Numbered from the stretch's first letter, positions 1-9,049 are shown. The stretch: 64,000 nucleotides of DNA from Pseudomonas nitroreducens TX1 (GCF_000313755.1 NZ_AMZB01000138.1:62001-126000), one strand, 5' to 3'. Numbers and translations are program-made. The notes: generated by a model from the sequence alone, not told the origin.

Positions 1-373
1 TGCCGAAACTGCCGTACTCGCGGGCGATGTCCAGGACGAACTGGGCATTGCGCGGCACGCTCTTGAGCTTGCCCAGATGACGGATCAGCCGGGTGTCCTG
101 CATCAGGTTTTCCAGACGTTCGCCGCCCATCAGCACGACCTTCTCCGGGTCGAAGCCGAAGAAGACCTCCTCGAAGGCCGGCCACTTGGCGTCCACCAGG
201 CTGTGCTTGAGCCCGGCACGGAAGATGCGCAGGCTGATCAGCGACAGGTAGCGATCATCGCCAACCGCCGCCAGATTGGCCGGCGACTTGGGCTGCGGCA
301 GGCGGGCTTCCAGCGCTTCGACCGAGCCGAAGCGATTCAGGCAGTACTCGTATAGCCACGGGTAATCGCGCAT
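1..373 (-). CDS. DNA-3-methyladenine glycosylase I-like protein (Tag family), N-terminal part
   Basis: Reading leftwards from an ATG at 373, an open frame of 124 codons runs off the window edge, so the C-terminal part is missing. It starts MRDYPWLYEYC and contains ISLRIFRAGLKHS and a later LIRHLGKLKSVPRNA stretch. I recognise this as the Tag-type glycosylase found beside ttcA in pseudomonads. The family removes 3-methyladenine from alkylated DNA in the cytoplasm (base excision repair). An AAGGA Shine-Dalgarno lies about 9 nt before the ATG. The gene starts 19 nt after the ttcA stop codon, so the two are probably co-transcribed. The family call rests on recognition of the N-terminus; the later zinc-binding residues cannot be checked here. 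Confidence 0.75.
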   Translation of the reverse strand, partial: MRDYPWLYEYCLNRFGSVEALEARLPQPKSPANLAAVGDDRYLSLISLRIFRAGLKHSLVDAKWPAFEEVFFGFDPEKVVLMGGERLENLMQDTRLIRHLGKLKSVPRNAQFVLDIAREYGSFG

Positions 374-392
374 CGGGCGTCCTTGCGAGTTC

Positions 393-1220
393 TTACAGGT
401 TCATCACGTCCAGGAAGCGCGGGGTGGCGGTCTCGTCGATGCGCAGGCTGTTGAAGTCGAACAGGTTACGGTCGGCCAGTTGCGACGGCACCACGTTCTG
501 TAGCGCGCGGAACATGATCTCGGTACGGCCCGGCGACTTGCGCTCCCAGTCCAGCAGCATTTCCTTGACCACCTGGCGCTGCAGGTTTTCCTGGGAACCA
601 CACAGGTTGCACGGGATGATCGGGAATTCCTTGAGCACCGAGTAGGCCTCGATGTCCTTCTCGTTGCAGTACGCCAGCGGACGGATCACCACGTTGCGGC
701 CGTCGTCGGAAAGCAACTTGGGCGGCATGGCCTTGAGGGTGCCGCCGTAGAACATATTAAGGAAGAAGGTTTCCAGGATGTCGTCGCGGTGGTGACCCAG
801 CGCCATCTTGGTCGCGCCGATTTCGTCGGCATAGGTGTAGAGGGTGCCACGGCGCAGGCGCGAGCACAGCGAGCAGGTGGTCTTGCCCTCCGGGATCTTC
901 TCCTTCACCACCGAGTAGGTGTCCTTCTCGATGATGTGGTACTGCACGCCGATGGATTCCAGGTAGGCCGGCAGCACATGCTCGGGGAAGCCGGGCTGCT
1001 TCTGGTCCATGTTCACCGCGACGATCTCGAACTGGATCGGCGCCACCTTCTGCAGGTACAGCAGGATGTCCAGCAGGGTGTAGCTGTCCTTGCCACCGGA
1101 CAGGCAGACCATCACCTTGTCGCCGTCCTCGATCATGTTGAAGTCGGTGACCGCTTCGCCAACCTGGCGGCGCAGGCGTTTCTGCAGTTTGTTCTGGTTG
1201 ACCGAAAGGGTGCTGGCCAT
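393..1220 (-). CDS. ttcA: tRNA 2-thiocytidine biosynthesis protein TtcA
   Basis: TtcA is a cytoplasmic Fe-S enzyme that thiolates cytidine 32 of certain tRNAs, using ATP to activate the base. The 275-residue product has the PP-loop SGGKDS at about residues 41-46, a CSLC pair at 116-119 and a CNLC pair at 204-207; these cysteines supply the cluster ligands of the family. I chose the ATG at 1220 (MASTLSVNQ), which matches the start of known Pseudomonas TtcA. An upstream in-frame TTG at 1244 would add eight residues. The gene is divergent from the J-domain gene at 1322 and leads into the Tag-like gene. Length and motifs are normal for the family. Confidence 0.96.
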   Translation of the reverse strand: MASTLSVNQNKLQKRLRRQVGEAVTDFNMIEDGDKVMVCLSGGKDSYTLLDILLYLQKVAPIQFEIVAVNMDQKQPGFPEHVLPAYLESIGVQYHIIEKDTYSVVKEKIPEGKTTCSLCSRLRRGTLYTYADEIGATKMALGHHRDDILETFFLNMFYGGTLKAMPPKLLSDDGRNVVIRPLAYCNEKDIEAYSVLKEFPIIPCNLCGSQENLQRQVVKEMLLDWERKSPGRTEIMFRALQNVVPSQLADRNLFDFNSLRIDETATPRFLDVMNL

Positions 1221-1321
1221 GGTGCTCGGGAATCCAAAGGGCAAGACGAAAAGCCGGTCATTTTACGCGCAAAGCGACGCATACCCCAGCCCCTCCATCG
1301 GGCTACTGCTAATCTGACAGC

Positions 1322-1918
1322 ATGACGCCCGATCTCGCCCCTTCCCTCGACCTGACGGACCAGCTCCTGCAGTTGCTGCAGGAAGCGACTGAAGGAATCT
1401 CCGAATTCCAGCTGATCCAGCATTTGAAGGCTCGGCACTCGACCCACGTGCCCAACCTGCCGCTGACTGACAAGCTGGTGCTGTTCCGCACCCATTTCCT
1501 GGTGTTCAACGCGCTGTATCGCCTGCGCGACCGGCTGTGGGAGGAGAACGCCGCACACCTGGAGATCGGCCCATTGTCGATCCGTCTCTGTCCCTATATG
1601 AGCGGGGTGCAGGCACTCGGCGAGCAGGACGCCTTGCGCGCCTACTACCTCGACGAGAAGCATCTGAGGGAAACCACCGAACACGACGTGGAAAAGCTGC
1701 TGGAGAGCTTCTGGACGCGCATGCAGGGGAATGAGGAAAAGGCCGCCGCGCTGGCGCTCTTCGAGCTGGAAGACGGGCCGGTGGACTACGCACTGATCAA
1801 GCTGCGCTATCGCCAGTTGGTGAGCCAGCACCACCCCGACCGTGGTGGCAGTAACACGCGCCTTCAGTCGATCAATAAAGCCATGGAAATTCTGGAGCGC
1901 TATTACAGCCGCCCGTGA
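1322..1918 (+). CDS. DnaJ-related protein with C-terminal J domain
   Basis: The 198-residue protein carries an N-terminal DnaJ-related domain and a short C-terminal J domain. The J domain has the invariant HPD tripeptide (QHHPDRGG, near residue 171), which in the family contacts Hsp70/DnaK and stimulates its ATPase. There is no zinc finger or Gly/Phe region, so this is a specialised co-chaperone rather than DnaJ itself. No signal peptide or membrane segment is seen, so it is probably cytoplasmic. It is divergent from ttcA with about 100 bp between the starts. Its client is unknown. Confidence 0.85.
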   Translation: MTPDLAPSLDLTDQLLQLLQEATEGISEFQLIQHLKARHSTHVPNLPLTDKLVLFRTHFLVFNALYRLRDRLWEENAAHLEIGPLSIRLCPYMSGVQALGEQDALRAYYLDEKHLRETTEHDVEKLLESFWTRMQGNEEKAAALALFELEDGPVDYALIKLRYRQLVSQHHPDRGGSNTRLQSINKAMEILERYYSRP

Positions 1919-2078
1919 AACTTCCATTTGCTCTAACCCCACGGACGACGTGGTCTGCAGCCATTCCTATACTGCGACTTAAGGTCGCATAGGTCGGCCG
2001 GGCACCGGATGACGCTGGCTACGCGTATTCGGCGCCTCGCTGGGGGGCGACCTTCTATAAGAAGAGGAGAATGCTGAC

Positions 2079-2675
2079 ATGATCCATCATGTGTGGGGGC
2101 TCTTCACCCATCCCGATCAGGAATGGCAGGAAATCCGTGGCGAGGAAGAAACCATCAGCCACATGTACCTGACCCACGTCCTGATCCTCGCTGCCATTCC
2201 AGTCATTTCGGCCTATATCGGCACCACGCAGGTCGGTTGGGTGCTGGGCAGTGCGGGACCGGTCAAGCTGACAGCCGCCAGCGCCATCCAGTTGACCATC
2301 ATGACCTACATCGCCATGCTCGCCGGCGTCGCCATCATGGGCGCTTTCATCCACTGGATGGCCCGCACCTATGACGCGTCGCCATCGCTGACCCAATGCA
2401 TCGTATTCGCTGCGTACACCGCAACTCCGCTTTTCATCGGCGGCCTCGCGGCGCTTTACCCGCACCTGTGGCTGGGCATGATCATCGGCACAGCAGCGAT
2501 CTGCTACACCGTATACCTGCTCTATGTCGGCATCCCGACCTTCATGAACATCCACAAGGATGAAGGTTTCCTGTTCTCAAGCTCGGTGCTGGCGGTAGGA
2601 CTGGTGGTGCTGGTGGCGATGATGGCCCTGTCGGTCATCCTCTGGGGCAGCGGTGTGGGCCCGGAATACACCTGA
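2079..2675 (+). CDS. Yip1 family inner-membrane protein
   Basis: The 198-residue protein begins MIHHVWGLFTHPDQEW and has about five hydrophobic segments, the pattern of bacterial Yip1-domain (YohC-like) inner-membrane proteins of unknown function. The ATG at 2079 is preceded by a GAGGAG Shine-Dalgarno at about 2064-2069. Another ATG at 2071 opens only a three-codon frame whose stop overlaps this start. The gene stands alone and is followed by a strong terminator. A specific role cannot be assigned. Confidence 0.85.
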   Translation: MIHHVWGLFTHPDQEWQEIRGEEETISHMYLTHVLILAAIPVISAYIGTTQVGWVLGSAGPVKLTAASAIQLTIMTYIAMLAGVAIMGAFIHWMARTYDASPSLTQCIVFAAYTATPLFIGGLAALYPHLWLGMIIGTAAICYTVYLLYVGIPTFMNIHKDEGFLFSSSVLAVGLVVLVAMMALSVILWGSGVGPEYT

Positions 2676-2690
2676 TCCGTCCTCTACAAA

Positions 2691-2724
2691 GGAAACCGGG
2701 CCCTTCGTGGCCCGGTTTCCTTTC
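2691..2724 (+). terminator. Rho-independent terminator after the Yip1 gene
   Basis: A 12-bp GC-rich stem (GGAAACCGGGCC pairing with GGCCCGGTTTCC) with a CTTCGT loop is followed by TTT. It lies 15 nt after the Yip1 stop codon. Confidence 0.88.
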
Positions 2725-2840
2725 GCTTGCCTAAACGCCCTACGGCTTGCCTGAACCTGCACCCCGGACGAGCGGCCGCGAGAAATCCTCCACCGGCGCT
2801 TCGACTGCGGCATAATCTGCCCCCGTCGGAGAACCACTGT

Positions 2841-3338
2841 ATGCCTGAACAGCTCAACGCTCGCGTCGAAGCCTGCTACCAGCAGGCCGAAGCCTTCTTC
2901 CAGCGGCGCTTTCCCCGCCCGGAAGTGAGCTTCCGGCTACGCGGCCAGAAGGCCGGCGTCGCCCACCTGGATGAAAACCTGCTGCGCTTCAACCCGCAGC
3001 TGTACCGGGAAAACCACGAACACTTCCTAAAGCAGACCGTGGCCCATGAGGTGGCGCACCTGATCGCCCACCAGATGTTCGGCCCGCGCATCCGCCCCCA
3101 TGGCGAGGAGTGGCAGCTGATCATGCGCGGCATCTACGGCCTGCCGCCCGATCGCTGCCACACCTACGAGATCAAGCGCCGCCGCTCTACCCGCTACCTG
3201 TATCGCTGCCACTGCGGCGAAGGCAATGAATTCCCCTTTTCGTCCCAGCGCCACAACCTGGTCGCACAGGGCCGGCGCTACTACTGCCGGCGCTGCCGCG
3301 CAACGCTGATCTTCACCGGCGAAATCCGCCGCGAATGA
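2841..3338 (+). CDS. sprT: SprT family zinc metalloprotease-like protein
   Basis: The 165-residue protein has the metalloprotease motif HEVAH at residues 69-73, with a downstream HQMFG, and a C-terminal zinc-ribbon-like region with cysteine pairs (YRCHCGEG and YYCRRC). This is the SprT arrangement, related to the SPRTN/Spartan DNA-protein crosslink proteases of eukaryotes; the bacterial role is poorly defined. The ATG at 2841 is chosen because the family signature starts right after it (MPEQLNARVEACY). The frame is open further upstream to 2727 but that part looks non-coding. Its neighbour on the other strand converges on it, with the stops only a few bases apart. Confidence 0.88.
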   Translation: MPEQLNARVEACYQQAEAFFQRRFPRPEVSFRLRGQKAGVAHLDENLLRFNPQLYRENHEHFLKQTVAHEVAHLIAHQMFGPRIRPHGEEWQLIMRGIYGLPPDRCHTYEIKRRRSTRYLYRCHCGEGNEFPFSSQRHNLVAQGRRYYCRRCRATLIFTGEIRRE

Positions 3339-3344
3339 TGCGAA

Positions 3345-4526
3345 TCAGGCGATGACCTTCGCCGCTTTCAACGCCTCGACCTGCTCGGCCGAATAGCCCA
3401 GCTCCGCCATCACCTCAGCCGTGTGTGCGCCCAGAGCGGCGCCGATGTGACGCGGCTCCGGGAGACCGGCGGAGAAGCGAATCGGACAGGCCATCTGCCG
3501 CTGCTCACCGCCTTTGCCATTGGGCACCTGGGTAACCGCGCCGCGCTCCACAAATTGCGGGTGCTCCACCGCCTCGGCCATCGACAGCATCGGCTCGACG
3601 CAGGCATCCAGCGCGGCGAAGCGCTTCTGCCAATGGCTGAAGTCATGTTTCTCGAACTCGATGGAAATTTCTCGCTTGAGCGCCTGCTGGTCCTCCGGCT
3701 TGGGCGACAACCCACGCGCGGCCAGCTCCGGGCGTCCGATGGCGGCGCAGAATTGCTGCATGAACTGCGGCTCCAGGCTGCCCACCGAGAACCAGCGACC
3801 ATCGCGAGTACGGTAGTAGTCGTAGAAGCTGCCGCCGTTGAGCGCGAGACCTTCCATCTCCGGCTCCACGCCCGCCGCGAGATAGCCCGCGCCGGCCATG
3901 CCGTGCAGGCTGAAGGCGCAGTCGGTCATGCTCACGTCGACCTGTTGCCCCTCCCCCGTCTGCTGCCGGTGGATGACCGCCGCCAGCAGGCCCATCACGC
4001 CATGCAGCGAACCGCCACCGATGTCCGCCAGTTGCACGCCCAGAGGCAACGGGCCGCTCTCGCGGCGGCCGGTGTAGCTGGCGACGCCGGCCAGCGCCAG
4101 GTAGTTGATGTCGTGTCCGGCGCGGTCACGGAACGGGCCGGTCTGGCCATAGCCGGTGATCGAGACGTAGATCAGCTTCGGGTTGATCGCCTTGAGCGCC
4201 TCGTAGCCCACGCCGAGCTTGTCCATCACGCCGGGGCGGAACTGCTCCAGCACGATGTCGTACTCCTGCACCAGTTGCTTCACCACCTCCACTGCCTCGG
4301 CCTGCTTCAGGTCCAGCGCGATGCAGCGCTTGTTGCGGTTGAGATAGGCGTGGCTGGCGGAGGTCCCGTCTACATGCGGCGGCAGCACGCGCACCAGGTC
4401 CATGCGCGTGGGCGATTCCACTCGCAGCACCTGGGCACCCATGTCGGCCAGCAGCAGCGAGGCGAAGGGTCCCGGCAGCAGGGTGGAGAAATCGAGGATT
4501 TTCAGGGAGGCGAGCGGGCCGTTCAT
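3345..4526 (-). CDS. CaiB/BaiF family (class III) CoA transferase
   Basis: The 393-residue protein opens MNGPLASLKILDFSTLLPGP and contains LNRNKRCIALDLK and QLADIGGGSL. The aspartate of the last motif aligns with the catalytic Asp of class III CoA transferases and alpha-methylacyl-CoA racemase. The family moves CoA between carboxylic acids or racemises 2-methylacyl-CoAs, and the sequence alone does not separate these. The ATG at 4526 has an AGGAG about 4-5 nt upstream; an ATG seven codons earlier (4547) is less likely. It follows an acyl-CoA dehydrogenase gene by 42 nt, so the two probably act on one branched or unusual acyl-CoA in an operon. Confidence 0.88.
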   Translation of the reverse strand: MNGPLASLKILDFSTLLPGPFASLLLADMGAQVLRVESPTRMDLVRVLPPHVDGTSASHAYLNRNKRCIALDLKQAEAVEVVKQLVQEYDIVLEQFRPGVMDKLGVGYEALKAINPKLIYVSITGYGQTGPFRDRAGHDINYLALAGVASYTGRRESGPLPLGVQLADIGGGSLHGVMGLLAAVIHRQQTGEGQQVDVSMTDCAFSLHGMAGAGYLAAGVEPEMEGLALNGGSFYDYYRTRDGRWFSVGSLEPQFMQQFCAAIGRPELAARGLSPKPEDQQALKREISIEFEKHDFSHWQKRFAALDACVEPMLSMAEAVEHPQFVERGAVTQVPNGKGGEQRQMACPIRFSAGLPEPRHIGAALGAHTAEVMAELGYSAEQVEALKAAKVIA

Positions 4527-4568
4527 GGGCACTCCTGTTTCGCTCAATCGATGCGTGGGCGCCGCGCC

Positions 4569-5708
4569 TCAGAGCTTCATGCCGCGGCTGATGATCTCTT
4601 TCATGATCTCCGAGGTGCCGGCGAAAATACGCTGGATGCGCGCGTTCGCGTACATCTTGCAGATCGGATACTCCCACATGTAACCCCAGCCGCCATGCAG
4701 TTGCACACCCTCGTCGACCACCTTGCACAGCAGTTCGGTGGTGAACAGCTTGGCCTCGGCGGCCACCTCGGGGGTGAGCTTCTTCTGGTTGTGGTCCATC
4801 ACGCAGCGGTCGGTGAAGACCTGCGCTACGTCGATCTGCGTGCGCATCTCGGCGAGCTTGAAGCGGGTGTTCTGGAAATGCGCCACCGGGCGGTCGAAGG
4901 CCTTGCGCTCCTTCACGTAGTCGACAGTCGCGCTCAGCGCAGCCTCGGCGCCGGCCACCGCGCCGCAGGCGTTGGTCAGGCGCTCCTGCGCCAGCATGTT
5001 CACCAGGTAGAAGAAGCCACCCTTGGCGTCGCCGAGCAGATTTTCCTTAGGCACCTTCACGTTGTTGAAGAACAGCTCGGCGGTGTCCTGGCTCTTCATG
5101 CCCAGCTTCTTCAGGTTGCGCCCACGCTCGAAGCCTTCCATGCCGCGCTCCACCACGAACAGCCCCATGGCGTGCTTGTTCGCCGGGTCGGTCTTGGCCG
5201 CGACTATCACCAGGTCCGCCAGCAGGCCGTTGGAGATGAAGACCTTGGAACCGTTGAGGACGAAGTGATCGCCCTTGTCCACCGCCGTGGTGCGCATGCC
5301 GGCAAGGTCCGAGCCCGCCGAAGGCTCGGTCATGGCCACCGCCAGAATGCTCTCGCCACGGATGATCCCCGGCAGCCAGCGAGCCTTCTGCTCGGCGTTG
5401 CCGTATTCGGCGATGTAAGGACCGCACAGCGCCGAGTGCAGCGGGATCATGAAGCCCGGCTCGTTGATGGCGGCCAATTCCTCACACATGATCTGTTCGT
5501 AGCGGAAATCCTTCAGAGCGGTTCCGCCGTACTCTTCTTCCGCCCAGGGCAGCAGGAAGCCCATTTCCCCCGCCTTGCGCCAGACACTGCGGTCCACCAC
5601 GCCGGCTTCCTCCCACTCCTCCTGATGAGGCACCACTTCCTTGTTGAGGAAGGTTCGGAACGCATCGCGGAACAGGTTGTGCTCGGTCTCGAAGTGATTG
5701 CGCAGCAT
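4569..5708 (-). CDS. acyl-CoA dehydrogenase (long-chain/isovaleryl-type)
   Basis: This is a FAD enzyme that makes the alpha,beta double bond in an acyl-CoA and passes electrons to ETF. The 379-residue protein shows the family landmarks AMTEPSAGSDLAG, VFISNGLLADLVIV, YVKERKAFDRPVAHFQ and a C-terminal FAGTSEIMKEIISR. The last motif has alanine where short- and medium-chain enzymes carry the catalytic Glu (YEGTSE). This is usual in long-chain and isovaleryl-type members, where the base lies elsewhere. The start at 5708 (MLRNHFETEHNLF) has a GGGAG before it; the frame stays open to 5999 but that extension is not acyl-CoA-dehydrogenase-like. It is the first gene of an operon with the CoA transferase. 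Confidence 0.93.
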   Translation of the reverse strand: MLRNHFETEHNLFRDAFRTFLNKEVVPHQEEWEEAGVVDRSVWRKAGEMGFLLPWAEEEYGGTALKDFRYEQIMCEELAAINEPGFMIPLHSALCGPYIAEYGNAEQKARWLPGIIRGESILAVAMTEPSAGSDLAGMRTTAVDKGDHFVLNGSKVFISNGLLADLVIVAAKTDPANKHAMGLFVVERGMEGFERGRNLKKLGMKSQDTAELFFNNVKVPKENLLGDAKGGFFYLVNMLAQERLTNACGAVAGAEAALSATVDYVKERKAFDRPVAHFQNTRFKLAEMRTQIDVAQVFTDRCVMDHNQKKLTPEVAAEAKLFTTELLCKVVDEGVQLHGGWGYMWEYPICKMYANARIQRIFAGTSEIMKEIISRGMKL

Positions 5709-5853
5709 GGTCGACTCCCGGTGGGTTGAGTGCCCGCAGGGTAGGTGCTGGCCGCGCGTGGCCTCAATGACGCGAGCGCTCAGGGTCGATTGACGCAATC
5801 GCCCAGCAGGTGCGAGTGTGAAACTTTCTAAAGCTGCACCGGAGAGCGCCCGC

Positions 5854-6318
5854 ATGCAGATTCGCCCTTTCCAGCCGGAGGACATTCCACTGTACGAAAG
5901 CTGGTTCGACGACCCGCTGCTCGACGCGCAACTGGGCCCGATGGATCGGTACTGGCTGGAACAGGTGCTGAAGGATTCGGACAAGGCCCAGTACAGCATC
6001 CTGCGTGGCAGCCTGCTGGTCGCGGTGGTGGGGGTTTGCCTGCCCAGCCCGGAGCGTCCGTACTACTTCGTTACCGACCTCGCCGTGCGCCCGGCATTGC
6101 GCAGGTCGGGCATAGGGCGCGCGGTGATGACGCTGGTGATGAGCCGGCCGGAACTGCAGAGCAGCCCCTTGTGGCGGGCCAGCGTGAAGCCGGACAACCC
6201 GGCGGCGCTGGCTTTCCTTATCAAGCTGGGTTGGACGCGACTGGAAATGGGCAATCCATTCGATGAGTTGCTCGAGTTCGAATTCCGCCGACGGCCGGCG
6301 GGCCCCAGTTTTCGCTGA
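5854..6318 (+). CDS. GNAT family N-acetyltransferase
   Basis: The 154-residue protein starts MQIRPFQPEDIPLYESW, the usual first strand of a GNAT fold. It contains the acetyl-CoA-binding region around DLAVRPALRRSGIGRAVM, matching the R/Q-x-x-G-x-G/A signature. GNAT enzymes transfer an acetyl group from acetyl-CoA to an amine; the acceptor here cannot be predicted. The ATG at 5854 has GGAG about 9 nt upstream. The frame also contains a GTG at 5818, which I judge not to be used. It stands alone, followed by a REP pair. Confidence 0.85.
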   Translation: MQIRPFQPEDIPLYESWFDDPLLDAQLGPMDRYWLEQVLKDSDKAQYSILRGSLLVAVVGVCLPSPERPYYFVTDLAVRPALRRSGIGRAVMTLVMSRPELQSSPLWRASVKPDNPAALAFLIKLGWTRLEMGNPFDELLEFEFRRRPAGPSFR

Positions 6319-6327
6319 GGCAAACCA

Positions 6328-6407
6328 TGTAGGAGCGAGCTTGCTCGCGAACGAAGTTTCCTGCGAATTCCCAGTGCAGCAGATTCGCGAGCAAGCTCGC
6401 TCCTACA
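6328..6407. repeat. REP pair, inverted (copy 1)
   Basis: Two REP-like palindromic units in inverted orientation. The left unit begins TGTAGGAGCGAGCTTGCTCG and the right unit is its reverse complement ending CTCGCTCCTACA, separated by about 30 bp. The same unit recurs at 18522-18601, 39864-39929, 60210-60285 and 63974-64000. Such elements lie between genes in many pseudomonads and are moved by RAYT-type transposases, none of which is in this window. Confidence 0.93.
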
Positions 6408-6435
6408 AAGAACGTTCGCTTCTTTGCTGACGCGT

Positions 6436-6464
6436 ATAAAAAAACCCCCGCCGAGGCAGGGGTT
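6436..6464 (-). terminator. terminator of the porin gene
   Basis: On the minus strand a stem CCCCTGC/GCGGGGG with a CTCG loop is followed by seven T residues, about 35 nt past the porin stop codon. Confidence 0.88.
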
Positions 6465-6498
6465 CACACAAAGGAGTCAAACGGTAGAGCGGTCGTTC

Positions 6499-7815
6499 TT
6501 AGAACACGTACTGCAGACGAGTCACGACACCGTTGCCGTCGTCGTCGCCGTTGGCGTTGCGAATGCCGTCGGTGCTGACGTGAACGTAGTCCAGGGACAC
6601 TTTCACGGCTTCGTTGGCGTACCAGTTCACACCGATGGTGTTGGTGCTGGCCTTGGTGTCGCCCACGTCGCGGGTGGCGGTGGCCACGACCACGTTCGGG
6701 TCATCGACCTTGATGTGGTCGTAACGGTAGAAGACTTCCCAGGCACCGATTTCCTTGTTGGAAGGCTTGATGGTGTCGAACTTGGCGCCATCGAGCTTGT
6801 ACACGCGGGATTCACCGGTGATGGTGTAGGCCAGTTGACCGTAGTAGCCGTCAGCCTTGATGTCTTCGTAAGCGTCGGCATCAGCCTTCAGCTTGCGCTT
6901 CAGGTATTCGGCCTGGGCCGAGAACGGGCCGATGGCGTAGGCAAATTCTGCGCCCCAGGTGGAATCGTCCTTGTAGGAACCGGCCGGGCTCAGGGTGGCG
7001 CCGCCGAAGGTCGCGCGGTTGCCGTTGTCGCCGGCGTCGTTACCGCCGTTGGTGGCGATGCCACGCATGCCCAGACGGGGACGGATGCGGGAGTCGAAGG
7101 CGGTGTCGTCCAGATCACGGTAGGCGTAGTCCACGCCAACGTGCAGCACGTTGCCGTCGGTGTTCATCGGAGCGAATACACCGCGGAAGTTGAACTGCTT
7201 GACGCTGTCGCCGTCGGTGTCATCGGCGTCCTTGGCGAATACGCCAGCGTCCAGGTAAGCCATGTTGGCGACGACGCCGCCGACCTGGGCGCCCATGCCA
7301 TCCTGGTGGGTGTTGATCCAGTCAGCCAGTTCGTACGCGGAGGTACGCTCGGTGGCGGTCACCCACTTGGAGCTGGTGGCTTTTTCCAGGCCGAAGTCCG
7401 GGTCGAAGCGGCCGAACTTCAGGGTAACCGGGCTGAAACCGGTGTAGCTGAAAGAAGCTTCATCGAAGTAACCGTTGTCAGAGTTACCGGAGTTGTGGGA
7501 CATGTCGTAGTTGATCTGGTATTTCCAGTCCTTGTAGACGACGCCGCCCAGCTCCAGGTACGCACGGCGGAAGTAGGCGCCGTCACCGTTGTTGCCGTTC
7601 TTGGTGTAGAAACCATCGAAGCGGCTGTAATCCGCTTGCAGACGGCCACCGAGCTTGAAGCTGAATTCTTTGTCGGTAGTGCCGACTTCAAGACCGCCCT
7701 TGGTCTTGATAACGATATCGGCGCCATCGGTGGTGACTGTGCCTGCGAAAGCCTGGGCGGAAACGGCCAGTGCCAGGGCAGTGGCGGCGTAACCGGCGAA
7801 GTGCTTACGGATCAT
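6499..7815 (-). CDS. OprO/OprP family phosphate/polyphosphate-selective-type porin
   Basis: An outer-membrane porin of the Porin O/P family, whose best-known members are the phosphate and pyrophosphate channels OprP and OprO of P. aeruginosa. The 438-residue precursor has a signal peptide ([18 protein letters not shown], cleaved near AFA-G). Its body alternates aromatic and polar residues as in beta-barrels, and it ends in YVF, the terminal phenylalanine used by the BAM machinery. [15 protein letters not shown] near the N-terminus is typical of the family. AAGGGGA precedes the ATG. I see no convincing Pho box upstream, so phosphate regulation is not supported and the substrate may differ. It ends in a strong terminator. 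Confidence 0.88.
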   Translation of the reverse strand: MIRKHFAGYAATALALAVSAQAFAGTVTTDGADIVIKTKGGLEVGTTDKEFSFKLGGRLQADYSRFDGFYTKNGNNGDGAYFRRAYLELGGVVYKDWKYQINYDMSHNSGNSDNGYFDEASFSYTGFSPVTLKFGRFDPDFGLEKATSSKWVTATERTSAYELADWINTHQDGMGAQVGGVVANMAYLDAGVFAKDADDTDGDSVKQFNFRGVFAPMNTDGNVLHVGVDYAYRDLDDTAFDSRIRPRLGMRGIATNGGNDAGDNGNRATFGGATLSPAGSYKDDSTWGAEFAYAIGPFSAQAEYLKRKLKADADAYEDIKADGYYGQLAYTITGESRVYKLDGAKFDTIKPSNKEIGAWEVFYRYDHIKVDDPNVVVATATRDVGDTKASTNTIGVNWYANEAVKVSLDYVHVSTDGIRNANGDDDGNGVVTRLQYVF

Positions 7816-8113
7816 CGAAGATTCCCCTTAATGGTATTTGCGTTGAACACGCCGAGTGCCTGGCTGCTGCGCGCCCCCCAAGGACTCGCACAGGCCGTTC
7901 TGGCGGCCCCCGTTTGTGTTGCTGGGAATCTTGGCGAGGGGTTATTTCAGATCAGTTGCTCGTAGATAAAACTTTTATTACAAAGGAACTTTTGATTTCT
8001 TTATGGCATAAAGGTCCTAAGCCGCTTCCCACTAGGCTTTCAGACACTTTCTGAAGTCCACTTTGCCGGTATGCTGACGCCCTCCTGAAAGACCTTCCCG
8101 CTCAGGCTTCGCC
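7816..8113. other. divergent intergenic region, porin / DedA fusion
   Basis: 298 bp between two divergent starts. The part near the porin is GC-rich and would give it a leader of over 100 nt. The middle (about 7960-8020) is AT-rich for this genome and should hold the promoters. It contains the 15-bp palindrome at 7999-8013. No ORF, Pho box or terminator is evident. Confidence 0.6.
7999..8013. promoter_or_regulatory. AT-rich palindrome, candidate operator
   Basis: CTTTATGGCATAAAG is a perfect 7-bp inverted repeat around one central base, inside the only AT-rich stretch between the divergent porin and DedA genes. No regulator is assigned. It could control either gene. Confidence 0.35.
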
Positions 8114-9049
8114 ATGCACGAACTGCAACCCCTGATCCAGCAGCACGGCCTCACCCTGCTGTTCTTCAACGTCCTGCTCGAGCAGTTAGGCCTGCCGATT
8201 CCGGCCTACCCTGCGCTGATCGTCGCGGGTGCCCTGGCGCTGCAAGGCAGCGGCGTGCCGCTGGGACAGGCTCTGGCGGTGGCCGTGTGCGCGTGCCTGA
8301 TTGCCGACCTGATCTGGTTCTGCGCCGGGCGGCACTATGGGGGCTTCATGCTGCGCAGCGTGTGCAAGGTTTCGCTGTCGCCGGACAGCTGCATTCGCCA
8401 GAGCCAGAGTCTTTACCTGCGCATCGGCCCGCGTGCCTTGCTGATTTCGCGCTTCCTCCCCGGCGCCAGCGCGCTCACCACCACCATGGCCGGCATGACC
8501 GGCACGCCGCTGTCGCGCTTCCTTGCCTACGACTTCGCCGGCGCGGCGCTGTGGGCTGGCTCCGCGCTGATGCTCGGAAGCATCTTCAGCAACGCGGTGG
8601 ACCGCCTCCTCGGCTGGCTCACCGAGTACGCCAGCGTCGGCGTCGCGGCGTTGCTCGGTGCCTTCGCGCTGTTCATCGCCTGGAAGCTCTGGCAGCGCTA
8701 CAGCCTGCTCAAGCGCACCGCGCGGATTCCACGCATCAGCGTGGGCGAGCTACGAGCGCGCCTGGATGCTGGCGAGCCGCCGCTGATCCTCGATGTGCGG
8801 GCACAGTTCGATGACGAGGCGATTCCCGGGTCCATCGCCTTCAGCCTGGACGGCGCGCTGGACGAGTTGCGCGGCAGCTTGGAGGACGACAAGGACGTGG
8901 TGATCTACTGCGCCTGCCCCCACGAGCTTTCCGCGGCGATGCTGGCCGAGCGGCTGCAGGCCTTCGGGCACCCGCGTACGTGGGCGCTGTCGGGTGGGTT
9001 GGATGCGTGGCGGGCGCAAGCACCTGCGCCGGTGGTGAATCCAACGTAG
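8114..9049 (+). CDS. DedA-family membrane protein fused to a C-terminal rhodanese domain
   Basis: Residues 1 to about 200 form a DedA/SNARE-associated (VTT) membrane domain with several hydrophobic helices and the family motif FLPGASALTTTMAGMTG; DedA proteins are linked to lipid-carrier flipping and envelope homeostasis. Residues 212-305 form a rhodanese domain (ISVGELRARL, LILDVRAQFDD, ALSGGLDAW) with the presumed active cysteine at about 266 (YCACPHE). Rhodanese domains transfer sulfane sulfur or bind oxyanions, and this one should face the cytoplasm. The 311-residue length agrees with a two-domain protein. The stop codon TAG lies within the first bases of a dispersed repeat that follows. 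Confidence 0.88.
   Translation: MHELQPLIQQHGLTLLFFNVLLEQLGLPIPAYPALIVAGALALQGSGVPLGQALAVAVCACLIADLIWFCAGRHYGGFMLRSVCKVSLSPDSCIRQSQSLYLRIGPRALLISRFLPGASALTTTMAGMTGTPLSRFLAYDFAGAALWAGSALMLGSIFSNAVDRLLGWLTEYASVGVAALLGAFALFIAWKLWQRYSLLKRTARIPRISVGELRARLDAGEPPLILDVRAQFDDEAIPGSIAFSLDGALDELRGSLEDDKDVVIYCACPHELSAAMLAERLQAFGHPRTWALSGGLDAWRAQAPAPVVNPT

Noticed and set aside
1973-1989. Inverted repeat TGCGAC-TTAAG-GTCGCA after the J-domain gene as a terminator
   Set aside because: No T run follows and the stem is six pairs; role not supportable.
2071-2082. ATG CTG ACA TGA mini-frame overlapping the Yip1 start
   Set aside because: Its ATG directly abuts the Shine-Dalgarno, so it is unlikely to be translated; the three-codon frame is probably chance.
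5708-5999. N-terminal extension of the acyl-CoA dehydrogenase to 5999
   Set aside because: The extension overlaps the start of the divergent GNAT gene, does not resemble the family, and a good ribosome site precedes 5708.
7816-8113. Pho box upstream of the OprO/OprP-like porin
   Set aside because: No pair of CTGTCAT-like direct repeats with 11-bp phase was found on either strand.
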